DNA from: Deltaproteobacteria bacterium
GTDB taxonomy: Bacteria; Myxococcota_A; UBA9160; UBA4427
Assembly: GCA_029261835.1 (NCBI GenBank)
Contig: JAJDAO010000067.1
Location: 115,369-179,368, forward strand
Direction of reading: 5' to 3'
DNA length: 64,000 bases
This document shows, in pieces, positions 35,351 through 42,938 of this stretch (position 1 is its first letter; every line of letters starts with the position of its first letter). Below the pieces are notes generated by a model. The model was not told the DNA's origin, ran no database searches, and saw only the letters and a list, made by a program, of their open reading frames with translations. Made by a program: the position numbers and the translations under genes.

Positions 35351-36622
35351 TCACATCAACAAGGCGGGTGCGTTCGCCTGTCCCCTCCTTGATTTTCGAT
35401 ACCAGCCATCGAGCATCAATTCAGTCGCGTAGCCCTTCTTCAGATGTGAGAACATCTTGAGCATGTTCTCGTCCGCCTTGGCCATTCGTTCGAATACCTG
35501 CCGGTCGCTCCCCGTCTTGGCGAACTCCCAGCACCCGCCAATTTCCTGTCTCTGCCGAAAGAACGCGAGCAAGAGCCGGTTGTCCGTACTGTCCTCGAAG
35601 CTCTTCAATGTTGCCTTTATCGCACGTGCCGCGTAGTGGCGAGAGCCGATTGGCAACAAGCCACTGTATAGCCCGATGCTGTAGTCGATCTTGCCATGAA
35701 GGGCCAACGGCAGGGCTGTCTCGATGAGAGAATGGTGACCCTCTGAGGCTATCGTGGCGAACGGCAACATATAGAAGATCGGGTCCGCGTCTATGCATTG
35801 CAGGTCTCGCATGAACCGATTCACGAAGAAGATCGTGTCAGTGGTCGTGCCTGAGATAGTCGCACCTATCCGCAATCCAAAGGTCGTCTCAACTCGACAC
35901 AGGAGATCGTTGGCCTGCGGAATCCATCTGACCATTCCGGCGCCGATCTGCTCATCTTCATCAGGCGCCCTTCTCTCGACCGGAACAGGCTTGACCTTCT
36001 TGGACTTGAATCTTCGTTTTCCGTCTTTATTGAAGACGTAGTTGCCGCGCTCGTCCCTGACGAACGGGTCAAATCCGGGGTCGAACTTTCGTATCCTGGG
36101 TACCATGCTGTAGGACATATCACGCTTCTCCGTCGTCCCCAGCCTTACTCGTGTTCCCGGTGGGTCCGGGTACTTGCCCGTATTCAAGTTCATCTTCGGA
36201 ACGATCTTGTCGAACCCTTTGGGCTTGTCCCAGTAATCGGCCCCGCCTAGCTGTGCCGCCCTTCTCTGCGCGTCCAGAGGTCCCTTCTCCGCCTCCTCGA
36301 GCACCTCGCCGTAGAGGCGGATGAGGTCCCCGCAGAACTCCGGACTGATGCTTGCGCAGTCAGCATGATGGAGCGTGTTTGCAGGGCTTCCATATGCGGA
36401 AAGAGCTTTGAGTATGCCTACATTCTTCGTCCACACGTCCTGCCATCCGTCGATCTCGACCATCTGCCGGAGGGCATTGGCGATCATGGTGTTCAGCTGA
36501 ATCTTCAACGTTCCGGTATTGAAATGATCTCGCATCTTCTTCGCCAGGTCCCACTCGAGCTTCTTCTTCTGTTTCACGTAGCCCTCTGCTCGAGTCCGAT
36601 CCGCAGTCTTCTTGATACTCAT
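35351..36622 (-). CDS. Unrecognised 423-aa protein
   Basis: No family is recognised. The protein is soluble with a charged, helical N terminus (MSIKKTADRTRAEGYVKQKK). The middle is Lys/Pro-rich, with FVRDERGNYVFNKDGKRRFK and an adjacent KKVKPVPVERR stretch. The C-terminal half is more conserved-looking and contains TISGTTTDTIFFVNRFM, DPIFYMLPFATIASEGHHS and IDYSIGLYSGLLPIG. The paired His in SEGHHS and the acidic residues around it could form a metal or catalytic site, but this is speculation. Base composition is clearly lower in GC than its surroundings, and it sits beside a repeat, suggesting horizontal transfer. An ATG with GAGGA about 10 bases upstream is the start. Confidence 0.7.
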   Translation of the reverse strand: MSIKKTADRTRAEGYVKQKKKLEWDLAKKMRDHFNTGTLKIQLNTMIANALRQMVEIDGWQDVWTKNVGILKALSAYGSPANTLHHADCASISPEFCGDLIRLYGEVLEEAEKGPLDAQRRAAQLGGADYWDKPKGFDKIVPKMNLNTGKYPDPPGTRVRLGTTEKRDMSYSMVPRIRKFDPGFDPFVRDERGNYVFNKDGKRRFKSKKVKPVPVERRAPDEDEQIGAGMVRWIPQANDLLCRVETTFGLRIGATISGTTTDTIFFVNRFMRDLQCIDADPIFYMLPFATIASEGHHSLIETALPLALHGKIDYSIGLYSGLLPIGSRHYAARAIKATLKSFEDSTDNRLLLAFFRQRQEIGGCWEFAKTGSDRQVFERMAKADENMLKMFSHLKKGYATELMLDGWYRKSRRGQANAPALLM

Positions 36623-36804
36623 ACTGCACTATCCTCTTCTTGTTCCTTCAGGCGAAGATGCGCTGGGGCCGGTCATTGTACCACGCCCCATGCCGAGCCA
36701 AGTGCAACCGAGCGGTCCTGGGAGACGTCCTGGCGACGCTGCGCATTCTACCTCGCAGACTGCGCGGTCGCGGGGTCGGCCGCTCCGGATGCCCTGGTCG
36801 GGCA

Positions 36805-38349
36805 CTACTGGTAGTGCTTCAACTTCGCCCAGATCTCCGCCAGCGGTTCGCGAAGACCGCGGCAGGCATAGATTCCGAGTCGATCCACGGCCGGCATGCA
36901 ATGCCGACAGTCGATCTCTGCGACCCGCTCGACCCGCTCGAAGTGCTGTGAGATCAGTGAGTTGTCTTCGGCCATGAAGAGCACGACCTGGCCGCTGGCA
37001 TCGCCCGGGCCCCAGAGCCAGTAGTTGTTGTGGGCGCTGATGGCGCGGGGCAGGCCTCTTTCGGGGCCGAAGAAGTTGACGGCGCCGGTGCTGCCGAACC
37101 AGGAGCCGAAGACGACCGCGTGCTCCTTTTCGTCGGGGGTGAGGGTCGCATGCGCGGCCGCGACCGCGTCGATCATATTCTGCCAGCCAAAGCGCAACGC
37201 GAAGTGGAGGGGCATGTCGCCGAAATCCGCCTTCTCTTCCAGCGGAGCCGAGACCCCGATCAGTCGCTCGAAAGCGGCGTAGCGCTCCGGGGGCAGCAGC
37301 GGAAGCCCGAGCGGCGCCACAGCGAGACCCGCGATCGTGAACAAGCCGGCAACCGCCACAGGGAGCCGCGTCCAGCCGCGTGCCTCGACCAATCGCTCCA
37401 GCGCGACTCCGCCACCCGCGAGCAGGGGGATGTAAGCGGGCGCGAGGTAGTTTGCGCGGACGGTTCCCTGCACGACCAGGAGAACCGCGACACTGATCCA
37501 TATCCATGCCTGAATCTGGTGAATGCGGCCGCTCGGCAGCAAGAAGTAGTGAAGCAGCCCGGCGACCCAGAATGGAGCCAGCACGGGATTCATGATCATG
37601 ACCTGTTCCATCGCGAAGGTTGCGGGCGACTTGGAGATCATCTTCTGGCTCGACGCGTTGCGCATGAACTCGACGGTCGGCCAGTCGAATTCGATCTGCC
37701 AGATGATGTGAGGAAGGAAGAGCAGGAGCGCGAGGAGCGCCCCGGCGTAGGGCAACGGGGTTGCGATCCAGCGGCGCTGTGGTGTCAGCAAGACTCCCAC
37801 AGCGAGGCCAATGGCGAACCACGACATGCTCACCTTGTTGAGCAGTCCAAGACCCAACACCGCACCAAGTAGCAGCCAGAGACGGGGATCTTCGGTGTTC
37901 ACGATTCTCGCGACGATGAGCGATGCCAGCGCGAAGAAGACGAGCTCGAACGCGTTCATCGAATAGAAGCTCGTCACGCCGAGAAAGACGGGACACAGTG
38001 CCGTCGTGAGCGCTGCGAGCCCCTGGGCGGCTCGGCCCCCTCCCAGCTCGCGCGCGAGAAGGCCCGCGATCAGCACCAGGGCGGAGGCGAGCAGGGCCGG
38101 TGTGAAGCGTAGAGCCAGGAGCGAATCGCCGAGCACTACGCGCACCATCTTGAGCACTGCGATCGAGAGTGGCGGGTGATCGACATAGCCCCAGGCCAGT
38201 CGCTCCGCGCAATCGAGGTAGTAGAGCTCGTCGCTCATATACCCGTAGGCGAAGACGCCGACCGACAGCAGGTGAAGGCCGAGGCACGCCAGCGCGACGC
38301 CGAGAACCGTGCCTTTGAAGAATGGCTGAGGGTCGTAGTCAGAGTTCAA
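36805..38349 (-). CDS. GT39-like membrane glycosyltransferase
   Basis: A multi-pass membrane protein of about 514 aa with ~11 helices. Following the first helix is FAYGYMSDELYYLDCAERLA, then GYVDHPPLSIAVLKMV. The DE pair and the DHPPL block are diagnostic of ArnT/PMT-like (GT39) enzymes. A C-terminal soluble domain (~130 residues) contains VVFGSWFGSTGAVNFFGP and HNNYWLWGP, as in many bacterial members. It probably transfers a sugar from a polyprenyl phosphate carrier. The TTG at 38349 has GGGAGA upstream; an ATG 120 bases earlier lacks a ribosome site, so the start is uncertain. Confidence 0.85.
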   Translation of the reverse strand: MNSDYDPQPFFKGTVLGVALACLGLHLLSVGVFAYGYMSDELYYLDCAERLAWGYVDHPPLSIAVLKMVRVVLGDSLLALRFTPALLASALVLIAGLLARELGGGRAAQGLAALTTALCPVFLGVTSFYSMNAFELVFFALASLIVARIVNTEDPRLWLLLGAVLGLGLLNKVSMSWFAIGLAVGVLLTPQRRWIATPLPYAGALLALLLFLPHIIWQIEFDWPTVEFMRNASSQKMISKSPATFAMEQVMIMNPVLAPFWVAGLLHYFLLPSGRIHQIQAWIWISVAVLLVVQGTVRANYLAPAYIPLLAGGGVALERLVEARGWTRLPVAVAGLFTIAGLAVAPLGLPLLPPERYAAFERLIGVSAPLEEKADFGDMPLHFALRFGWQNMIDAVAAAHATLTPDEKEHAVVFGSWFGSTGAVNFFGPERGLPRAISAHNNYWLWGPGDASGQVVLFMAEDNSLISQHFERVERVAEIDCRHCMPAVDRLGIYACRGLREPLAEIWAKLKHYQ

Positions 38350-38554
38350 GGCCGTCTCTCCCGTCCCGAGACCAGAGCCGCCGGGGGCCCGGGCTGACTC
38401 GCACGGCCCGGTGGCCTCGAGCGGGAGCGGACTCGAGCAGCTCGCCGAGAGATGAGTGTCACCCAGCATCGCGGGGGTTCCCGCATGGCTGCGCGATCGA
38501 GGCGGCCAGCCGAGAAAGTGTCCCGAGCAGCTTGCGGCGGCGCCGCTGTTTGAC

Positions 38555-38590
38555 TAAACGTTTGTTTTCTCAAATGAACAAATGTTTATA
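38555..38590. promoter_or_regulatory. TetR-type operator overlapping a promoter
   Basis: TAAACGTTTGTT (38555-38566) and AACAAATGTTTA (38577-38588) are inverted copies with 11 of 12 bases matching, separated by 10 bases. A promoter can be read as TTGTTT (38562-38567), 17 bases, TTTATA (38585-38590), lying inside the palindrome and 23 bases before the TetR start codon. This is a strong candidate for autorepression by the TetR protein. Confidence 0.65.
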
Positions 38591-38612
38591 GACCGGCACC
38601 TATTGTAGATAA

Positions 38613-39308
38613 ATGTCTGATATACCTAATGAATTTGCCACGCGTGATCTGGCTCAAGCGAAGCGCGCCGCGTTTACCGCAGCGCGCATCCTCGACGCCG
38701 CCGAGGTCGCCTTCGCGCGTCGAGGCCTGGCGGGGACGCGCGTGCGCGAGATCGCTCGCGCCGCCGACGTGAACGGGGCCACGCTCTACAACTACTACCC
38801 CAGCAAGCATGCCCTCTACGAGGCGGTCCTCGAGCGGGGCATCCCCCCGCTCTCCGCGATCCTCAGCGAATTCGCCGCGGCTTCGAACGAGTCCGAGTCG
38901 GCGCGGCATGTCGTACGCGCGGTGATGCAGCACCTGTCCGAGCGTCCTCACCTCTCCAAGCTGATCTATCTCGAGGCGATCTCGGAGGGAGACTTCCTGC
39001 CGAAGCTCGCGCACCGGTGGTTCCGGCCCATCCTCGAACAGATCATGGGCGAGTTCAGAGTGCGCGCGACGCCCGCGCATTTCGACGAGGAGCTGTACGC
39101 ATACATGGCGGCGCTCTTTGTTCATTTGAGCTTCGGCCATTTCGCCCTCGCACCCCTCCTCGCCAAGACGATAGACGAGGACCCCATCTCGCTGGCGGGG
39201 GTCGAACGCCAGACCCGTCTCATTGAGACACTCCTCGAGCAGCTGTTTCCGCGCCTCTTGGAGAGCGCGAAGGAAGATCAAGAAGAGAGCGAACTTCAAC
39301 GCGAGTGA
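38613..39308 (+). CDS. TetR family transcriptional regulator
   Basis: A 231-aa regulator with a typical TetR helix-turn-helix: AARILDAAEVAFARRGLAGT, then VREIARAADVNGATLYNYYP and SKHALYEAVL. The C-terminal domain contains a TetR_C pattern (ALFVHLSFGHFALAPLLAKT). A large palindrome overlaps its predicted promoter. The FAD oxidoreductase gene follows 15 bases downstream in the same direction and is probably co-transcribed, making it the likely regulated function. The divergent GT39 gene may also be affected. Confidence 0.92.
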   Translation: MSDIPNEFATRDLAQAKRAAFTAARILDAAEVAFARRGLAGTRVREIARAADVNGATLYNYYPSKHALYEAVLERGIPPLSAILSEFAAASNESESARHVVRAVMQHLSERPHLSKLIYLEAISEGDFLPKLAHRWFRPILEQIMGEFRVRATPAHFDEELYAYMAALFVHLSFGHFALAPLLAKTIDEDPISLAGVERQTRLIETLLEQLFPRLLESAKEDQEESELQRE

Positions 39309-39323
39309 AAGGAAGAAGAGAAC

Positions 39324-40805
39324 ATGGCGGACGAAAGCTACGACGTAATCGTGATCGGCAGCGGCCCTGGAGGTCTCTCCACTGCCACGCTGCTACAAAA
39401 GCGCGGAGTCAAGTGTCTGCTGATCGAGAAGAACAACCTGCTCGGCGGGAAGATGATCAGCATCGACAAGGACGGCTACGCCTACGACCTCTTCCCACAT
39501 GGTCAGGTGCCGATGCGCGGCTCCGCATTCGAGCCGATCTTCGAGGAGCTGGGTGTCTTCGATGAGTTCGTACCCGCCCTCGAGCCCGACGATCCGCGCG
39601 ACGTCATCACCCTGCTCTATCGCCGCAGCGACCGCAAGGAGTACAACAGGGTCACGCAGGGTCAGGCGATGGCCGACCCCGGCCCGTTCTTCGAGCTCTG
39701 GGATCTCGAGAAAGAGCAACAAGAAGCGGTCGTCAAGATCATGGCCGAGATGAGCCTGATGTCCGATGATGAGATCGGAAAGCTCGACGGGATCACCATG
39801 GACGAGTGGCTGGCAGAGCGCGACGTTCCTGGCCCGCTCTACAACTACCTCGGTTTCCACGCCAACGCATCATTGGCCGAGCCCATCGACCTGGTCGCGG
39901 CCTCCGAACAGATCGTGATCATGAAGCAGATGATGCTGCAGGGGGGCGGCGGGCAGTACAAAGGCGGCTTCGGTGGTCTCACCAAGGTGATGGCGCGCGA
40001 GTTCGAGAAGAACGGCGGGACTCTGATCAGGAATTGCAAGGTCGACAAGATCAACATCGAAGATGGCGCGGTCACTGGTGTAGCGACACCCGAGGGCACC
40101 TTCCGGGCTCCGGTGGTCGTGAGTAGCGCCGGCATCCAGCCCACGATCCTCAAGCTGTGCGGCGAAGAGCACTTCGACAAGACCTACGCGAACTACATCA
40201 AGGGGCTGGTTCCGGGATGGGCGTTCACATCCGTCCGCTACTTCCTCGACAAGACCGTGATGGATACGGCCATGTACGTGATGTACTCCGACGAGTCCTG
40301 GCTCAACACCGAACGCTTCGACAAGATGAAGAACGGAGAGATCCCCGACGAGGTGATCCTCTTCATGGTGAATCACAACTTCTACGATGAGAACGCGGCC
40401 CCCCCTGGAAAGCAGGTGCTCGTCAGTGGAACGGTCTGCTCGAGCAACCCCGAGGCCAAGGAGATCGAGGGGCTCTGGAAGAGGATGGATGAGCAGATGC
40501 AGGAGTTCTTTCCAGAGATCTGGCAGGCCTGCGAGCGCCGCGAGTACAACGGCCCCAAGGATATCGCGGACCTCACGCGTGATTCCGTCATCGAGGGGCA
40601 GGGCGGTGAGTGCGTGGGTCTGGCCCAGATCGTGGGTCAGTGCGGCTCCATGAAGCCGGACTCGAAAGCACCGATCAACGGCCTCTACATCGCCGGAGCC
40701 GACGCGGGCGCCAAGGGGATGGGAACGCATCAGTCTGCCCTCTCGGGCACGGCCGTCGCACGCATGGTGCAGCAATACCTGCGTGGACGAGCCAAGATGC
40801 GCTGA
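39324..40805 (+). CDS. CrtI-like FAD-dependent oxidoreductase
   Basis: A 493-aa protein with an N-terminal FAD motif VIVIGSGPGGLSTATLLQKR and LIEKNNLLGGK, and a C-terminal FAD-contact segment INGLYIAGADAGAKGMGTHQ. It belongs to the phytoene desaturase/amine oxidase superfamily. The central region (QGGGGQYKGGFGGLTKVMAR) matches the substrate-side part of CrtI-like proteins. The ATG follows AAGAAGAG. It is probably repressed by the TetR encoded just upstream. The substrate may be a polyprenyl or other hydrophobic compound; no carotenoid genes are nearby. Confidence 0.87.
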   Translation: MADESYDVIVIGSGPGGLSTATLLQKRGVKCLLIEKNNLLGGKMISIDKDGYAYDLFPHGQVPMRGSAFEPIFEELGVFDEFVPALEPDDPRDVITLLYRRSDRKEYNRVTQGQAMADPGPFFELWDLEKEQQEAVVKIMAEMSLMSDDEIGKLDGITMDEWLAERDVPGPLYNYLGFHANASLAEPIDLVAASEQIVIMKQMMLQGGGGQYKGGFGGLTKVMAREFEKNGGTLIRNCKVDKINIEDGAVTGVATPEGTFRAPVVVSSAGIQPTILKLCGEEHFDKTYANYIKGLVPGWAFTSVRYFLDKTVMDTAMYVMYSDESWLNTERFDKMKNGEIPDEVILFMVNHNFYDENAAPPGKQVLVSGTVCSSNPEAKEIEGLWKRMDEQMQEFFPEIWQACERREYNGPKDIADLTRDSVIEGQGGECVGLAQIVGQCGSMKPDSKAPINGLYIAGADAGAKGMGTHQSALSGTAVARMVQQYLRGRAKMR

Positions 40806-40813
40806 GACGCCAG

Positions 40814-40855
40814 GAGTCTGCGCAGCAGAGGACGTGCGCGACCAAGCGCAGACTC
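40814..40855. terminator. Bidirectional terminator hairpin candidate
   Basis: GAGTCTGCGC (40814-40823) and GCGCAGACTC (40846-40855) form a perfect 10-bp inverted repeat with a 22-base loop, and CGCC/GGCG outside extends the stem with a small bulge. It lies between the convergent ends of the FAD oxidoreductase (+) and a membrane protein (-), overlapping the latter's stop, and could end transcription from both sides. Confidence 0.45.
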
Positions 40856-41576
40856 AGGCGCGCTGGGCGACGTAGCGCAGGTAGCGGGCGGGAGGCGCAA
40901 AGGCGAGCCCGATGCTGACGCCTGCGATGATGCCGATGATCGAGCCCGCGAGCAGCACCGGGGCCGAGCCGCCGGGGCTCGTGCCGGTGAGGTGAGCGGC
41001 GATGAAGACGGCGAAGCCACACACCACGGATCCGCAGCTGAGGGACCAGAGTCGGAAGCGATCGACCAGCACCGGGTCAGCAAGGCCAATACGCTGACGC
41101 CGTCGCAGCAGCATCCAGTAGTTCGCCGACTCTGCGGTCGCCCACGCGAAGGCGCTGCCGCGCAGCCCGAAGCCGAGCCAGAACCAGGCGCCGCCGCCGG
41201 TCTCCGCGGCGAAACCGGTAGTCCATGCCTGCCCCGGGACCGCCGCGAAGAGAGCCGCGGAGGCGACAACGACGGCGAATCCGGTCCAGTGCGAAACCGG
41301 ACGAAAGACCCGCCAAGTGCCGCAGAAGAGCGCGACGCAGGCGAGGTTCTGCATCTCGAGAGCAGCGCCCAGCAACCCCTCAGCGAGCGCATGCTCATTC
41401 GCGAGCAGGATCCGCGCCAGGATCGACAGTGGGAGCCCGACAGCGCCGATCAGTAGAGCGCAGGCTCCGAAGCAGAATTCGGGCAGCTCATGCGTGCGCC
41501 GCGAAAGGTTCAGCAACCGAACCCCCACCACGGCGTCGGCCAAGATCTGAACGACAATCCCCAGCCCGAGCCACAC
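40854..41576 (-). CDS. Seven-helix membrane protein of unknown function
   Basis: A 240-aa protein with about seven hydrophobic segments evenly spread (starting LGIVVQILADAVVGVRLL; ending LLAGSIIGIIAGVSIGLAF). Short charged loops separate the helices. It contains AWFWLGFGLRGSAFAWATAE and MLLRRRQRIGL in the middle. No family is recognised with confidence; layout is similar to small sensory or signalling membrane proteins in which helices carry no enzymatic motif. It stands alone, convergent with the FAD oxidoreductase gene. Confidence 0.7.
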   Translation of the reverse strand: MWLGLGIVVQILADAVVGVRLLNLSRRTHELPEFCFGACALLIGAVGLPLSILARILLANEHALAEGLLGAALEMQNLACVALFCGTWRVFRPVSHWTGFAVVVASAALFAAVPGQAWTTGFAAETGGGAWFWLGFGLRGSAFAWATAESANYWMLLRRRQRIGLADPVLVDRFRLWSLSCGSVVCGFAVFIAAHLTGTSPGGSAPVLLAGSIIGIIAGVSIGLAFAPPARYLRYVAQRA

Positions 41577-41960
41577 TACGCTTGTCCCCAGGGTGAACTC
41601 ATCTCAGGTGAGAATCGGCCGAACGGCCGCCAAAGTTGAAGCACAGGCGCGATACTCGTCCTATGGCTCATAGACTTGCCGCTGCCCGCGCGACGGCGGC
41701 GCAACCCGCAAGTAGCGCTTCCTCGATATTCCCCTCAAGAGTACAATGGCCGCGGATTCCCGCGGCGCCGTGCCGTCGCCTGCTGGCCACCGGACGGATG
41801 CAGGCGGGGCTCGCCGTGGGAGCCGTGGGAGCCGTGTAGAGAGCGGCCGAAGCTAGCGTCGGATCGCGCGAGTCCATCATCACAGGGAAGCGAAGCACCA
41901 GCGGGTTCTCAGGGCTCGGCACGCGCGACGGCCATCCTCTCTTGAGATGGGAGACGAAGG
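41577..41960. other. Intergenic stretch without a supported gene
   Basis: This 384-base spacer separates the divergent membrane protein (-) and repeat protein (+) genes. No ribosome-site-supported coding frame is seen. A minus-strand frame ends in TLEGNIEEALLAGCAAVARA, which vaguely recalls the C terminus of FAD oxidoreductases, but there is no upstream support. TGGGAGCCGTGGGAGCCGTG near 41816 is a short tandem repeat. The region probably carries promoters for both genes. Confidence 0.4.
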
Positions 41961-42938
41961 ATGCGCGACAGTAGCCTGCTGGGCCTCGCAATGACCGCGT
42001 CACTGGGAATGATGATTCTCTGTCTGCCCGGAGTAGCAGCCGGGCAGGCGTCCGATGCCGAACTCCTGGCGTTCGTGAATCACTGCACGACGACGTCAGC
42101 GGTTCTGGAAGTCGACGTGGGGTTGCCAGCCCAAGCCGCCAATAGCATCGCAGAACATCGAGACGGCCAGGACGCACTCTGCGACACACCGGATGACGAT
42201 CCCTTCGAGACCGTTCTCGAGCTGGAGAACGTGCCGTTTGTCGGGCTCGACGACCTCGAAGCGCTGCGCGCACACGCCGCTACCTGGCAGCCGCCTGACC
42301 CCGATGCCGATCTGCTGGCATTCGTGAACCACTGCACGACGACTTCTACGGTTCTCGACGACGACGTGGGGCTGACGAGTCGAGCCGCCGGCAATATCGT
42401 GGCACATCGAGACGGCACGGACTCGATCTGCGGAACGGCGGACGACGACCCATTCGACAACGTTACCGAGCTGGACAATGTGCCCTATGTGGGGGCCAGC
42501 GCCCTCGCAGCGCTACGTACGTACGCCCAGACGTGGCAGCCCCCCACCTCCGATGTCGAGCTCCTGGCGTTCGTGAACCATTGCACGACGACTTTCACGG
42601 TTCTCGACGACGACGCGGGGCTGACGAGTCGAGCCGCCAGTAATATCGTGTCCCATCGAGACGGCCCTGACTCGATCTGCGGAACGGCGGACGATGACCT
42701 CTTCGACAGCGCTACCGAGCTGGACAGCGTGCCCTATGTCGGAACCTCCGCCCTCGCTGCGCTTCGCGCATATGCCGGAACCTGGCAGCCTCCCGCTTCG
42801 GTGCCGGCCATGCGTGAGTGGTGTCTGGTTCTCTTCGCCGTGCTGCTACTCACAACCGGTCTATGGATGGGCTCAACTGACCGGGCGCGCGCGGCGATGT
42901 GCGCACCTCTCGCCCCTCTCGTACGTCCTCCTCACTGA
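41961..42938 (+). CDS. Secreted triple helix-hairpin-helix repeat protein with IPTL-CTERM-like tail
   Basis: A 325-aa protein: signal peptide (MTASLGMMILCLPGVAAGQ), three near-identical 83-residue repeats (~32-278), then VPAMREWCLVLFAVLLLTTG and LWMGSTDRAR. Each repeat contains LLAFVNHCTTT, then an HhH-like unit (AAxNIVxHRDG ... ELDxVPYVGxxALAALRxYA) and a DDD-acidic linker. The tail matches the IPTL-CTERM architecture (PTLxEW-hydrophobic-RR), a protein-sorting signal cleaved after export. Conserved Cys in each repeat may form disulfides. The frame runs ~15 residues past the basic end and overlaps the convergent STT3-like gene. Function unknown; possibly DNA or surface binding. Confidence 0.75.
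   Translation: MRDSSLLGLAMTASLGMMILCLPGVAAGQASDAELLAFVNHCTTTSAVLEVDVGLPAQAANSIAEHRDGQDALCDTPDDDPFETVLELENVPFVGLDDLEALRAHAATWQPPDPDADLLAFVNHCTTTSTVLDDDVGLTSRAAGNIVAHRDGTDSICGTADDDPFDNVTELDNVPYVGASALAALRTYAQTWQPPTSDVELLAFVNHCTTTFTVLDDDAGLTSRAASNIVSHRDGPDSICGTADDDLFDSATELDSVPYVGTSALAALRAYAGTWQPPASVPAMREWCLVLFAVLLLTTGLWMGSTDRARAAMCAPLAPLVRPPH
42054..42791 (+). repeat. Three tandem 249-bp coding repeats
   Basis: Copies start at 42054, 42303 and 42552 with an exact 249-base period. Copies 2 and 3 are most alike at the base level (for example TCGACGACGACG, GGGGCTGACGAGTCGAGCCG), so the latest duplication made that pair. The period corresponds to 83 residues per repeat in the HhH protein. Confidence 0.85.

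Noticed and set aside
36629..38287. Minus-strand 552-codon frame overlapping the GT39 gene
   Set aside because: It is the +1 shadow of the GT39 coding sequence; Arg/Gly/Pro-rich with no hydrophobic pattern.
41668..41870. Minus-strand frame ending TLEGNIEEALLAGCAAVARA
   Set aside because: Short similarity to FAD oxidoreductase C termini only; no start, ribosome site or upstream domain.
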